A stretch of 6,160 nt of DNA from NCBI GenBank assembly GCA_007134405.1, contig SLKW01000461.1, positions 1-6,160 on the forward strand, in the 5' to 3' direction. Each line of letters begins with the position of its first letter. Within the stretch, counting starts at the first letter, position 1. The position numbers and the translations under genes were made by a program. Under the pieces are notes generated by a model, which was not told where the DNA came from, searched no databases, and worked only from the letters and a program-made list of their open reading frames with translations. This DNA is from Paracoccaceae bacterium (GTDB lineage: Bacteria > Pseudomonadota > Alphaproteobacteria > Rhodobacterales > Rhodobacteraceae). Below are positions 6,097-6,160 of this stretch, piece by piece.

Positions 6097-6117
6097 GTTA
6101 CGCTTTCTGTACGTAAC
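6097..6117. promoter_or_regulatory. Operator-like dyad GTTACG-N9-CGTAAC
   Basis: GTTACG (6097-6102) and its complement CGTAAC (6112-6117) are separated by nine bases, giving a 21-base dyad of the size bound by dimeric regulators. A second, overlapping dyad, CTGT-N5-ACAG, covers 6108-6120. An AGGAG follows at 6118-6122, but no start codon lies at a usable distance. The regulator is unknown. Confidence 0.4.
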
Positions 6118-6160
6118 AGGAGCAAAACCCCGGGCATTTCCGGCGCGGTTGTCGGATAGC

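Larger units (their letters stand above)
5707..6160. other. Gene-free stretch with small repeats
   Basis: These 454 bases are less GC-rich than the coding regions and hold no open frame with a ribosome binding site, recognisable domain or familiar codon use. No clear terminator is seen after the oxidoreductase. The region contains two TTCC-N5-GGAA dyads, two TCAGTCCAG copies, two TTGACTC copies, the sequence GCATGC-A-GCATGC at 5728-5740, and a dyad at 6097-6117. It most likely includes the control region of a gene beyond the right edge, but no start codon of such a gene is inside the window. I recognise no structured RNA. Confidence 0.6.

Noticed and set aside
5829..6137. 102-codon minus-strand frame and an overlapping 69-codon plus-strand frame at the right end
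   Set aside because: Neither has a ribosome binding site, a known domain or coding-like codon use, and they overlap each other antisense.

Overview
The window is GC-rich DNA coding on both strands. Gene content and order point to an alphaproteobacterium, most likely of the Rhodobacteraceae. Support comes from a COQ9-family ubiquinone protein, a 68-residue ribosomal protein S21 beside it, a short class-IV aminotransferase of the type seen in that family, and very GC-rich paired hairpins between genes. The genus cannot be named from this sequence alone.

Layout, left to right. (1) 1-444, + strand: nearly all of an Lrp/AsnC-family regulator whose first few codons lie off the left edge. (2) 531-1721, + strand: a 12-helix major facilitator transporter of the YbfB/YjiJ type. 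It has no ATG, GTG or TTG where its first helix begins, and an ATC with a well-spaced ribosome binding site is the best start candidate. (3) 1722-2523: a less GC-rich stretch that looks empty but holds, on the - strand, a probable small membrane-anchored protein with a CxxC motif (1883-2278). (4) 2461-2730, - strand: rpsU (S21) with a clear intrinsic terminator. (5) 2731-2871: the divergent rpsU/coq9 intergenic region with nested inverted repeats. (6) 2872-5706, + strand: coq9, a branched-chain-type aminotransferase and a PIG3-type NAD(P)H:quinone oxidoreductase. A possible promoter precedes the aminotransferase, and two strong hairpins separate it from the oxidoreductase. (7) 5707-6160: 454 bases with no convincing gene, carrying several small dyads and direct repeats.

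How the genes may work together. The Lrp-type regulator and the transporter lie on the same strand 86 bases apart, so the transporter may be a target or operon partner. COQ9 and the PIG3-type reductase are both linked to quinones (synthesis and one- or two-electron chemistry respectively). The aminotransferase between them belongs to amino-acid metabolism. The promoter-like and hairpin elements suggest these three + strand genes are not one simple operon.

I found no CRISPR array, tRNA, rRNA, insertion sequence or recognisable defence system. The points most worth following up are the ATC start of the transporter, the hidden CxxC membrane protein, and the repeat-bearing region at the right end.
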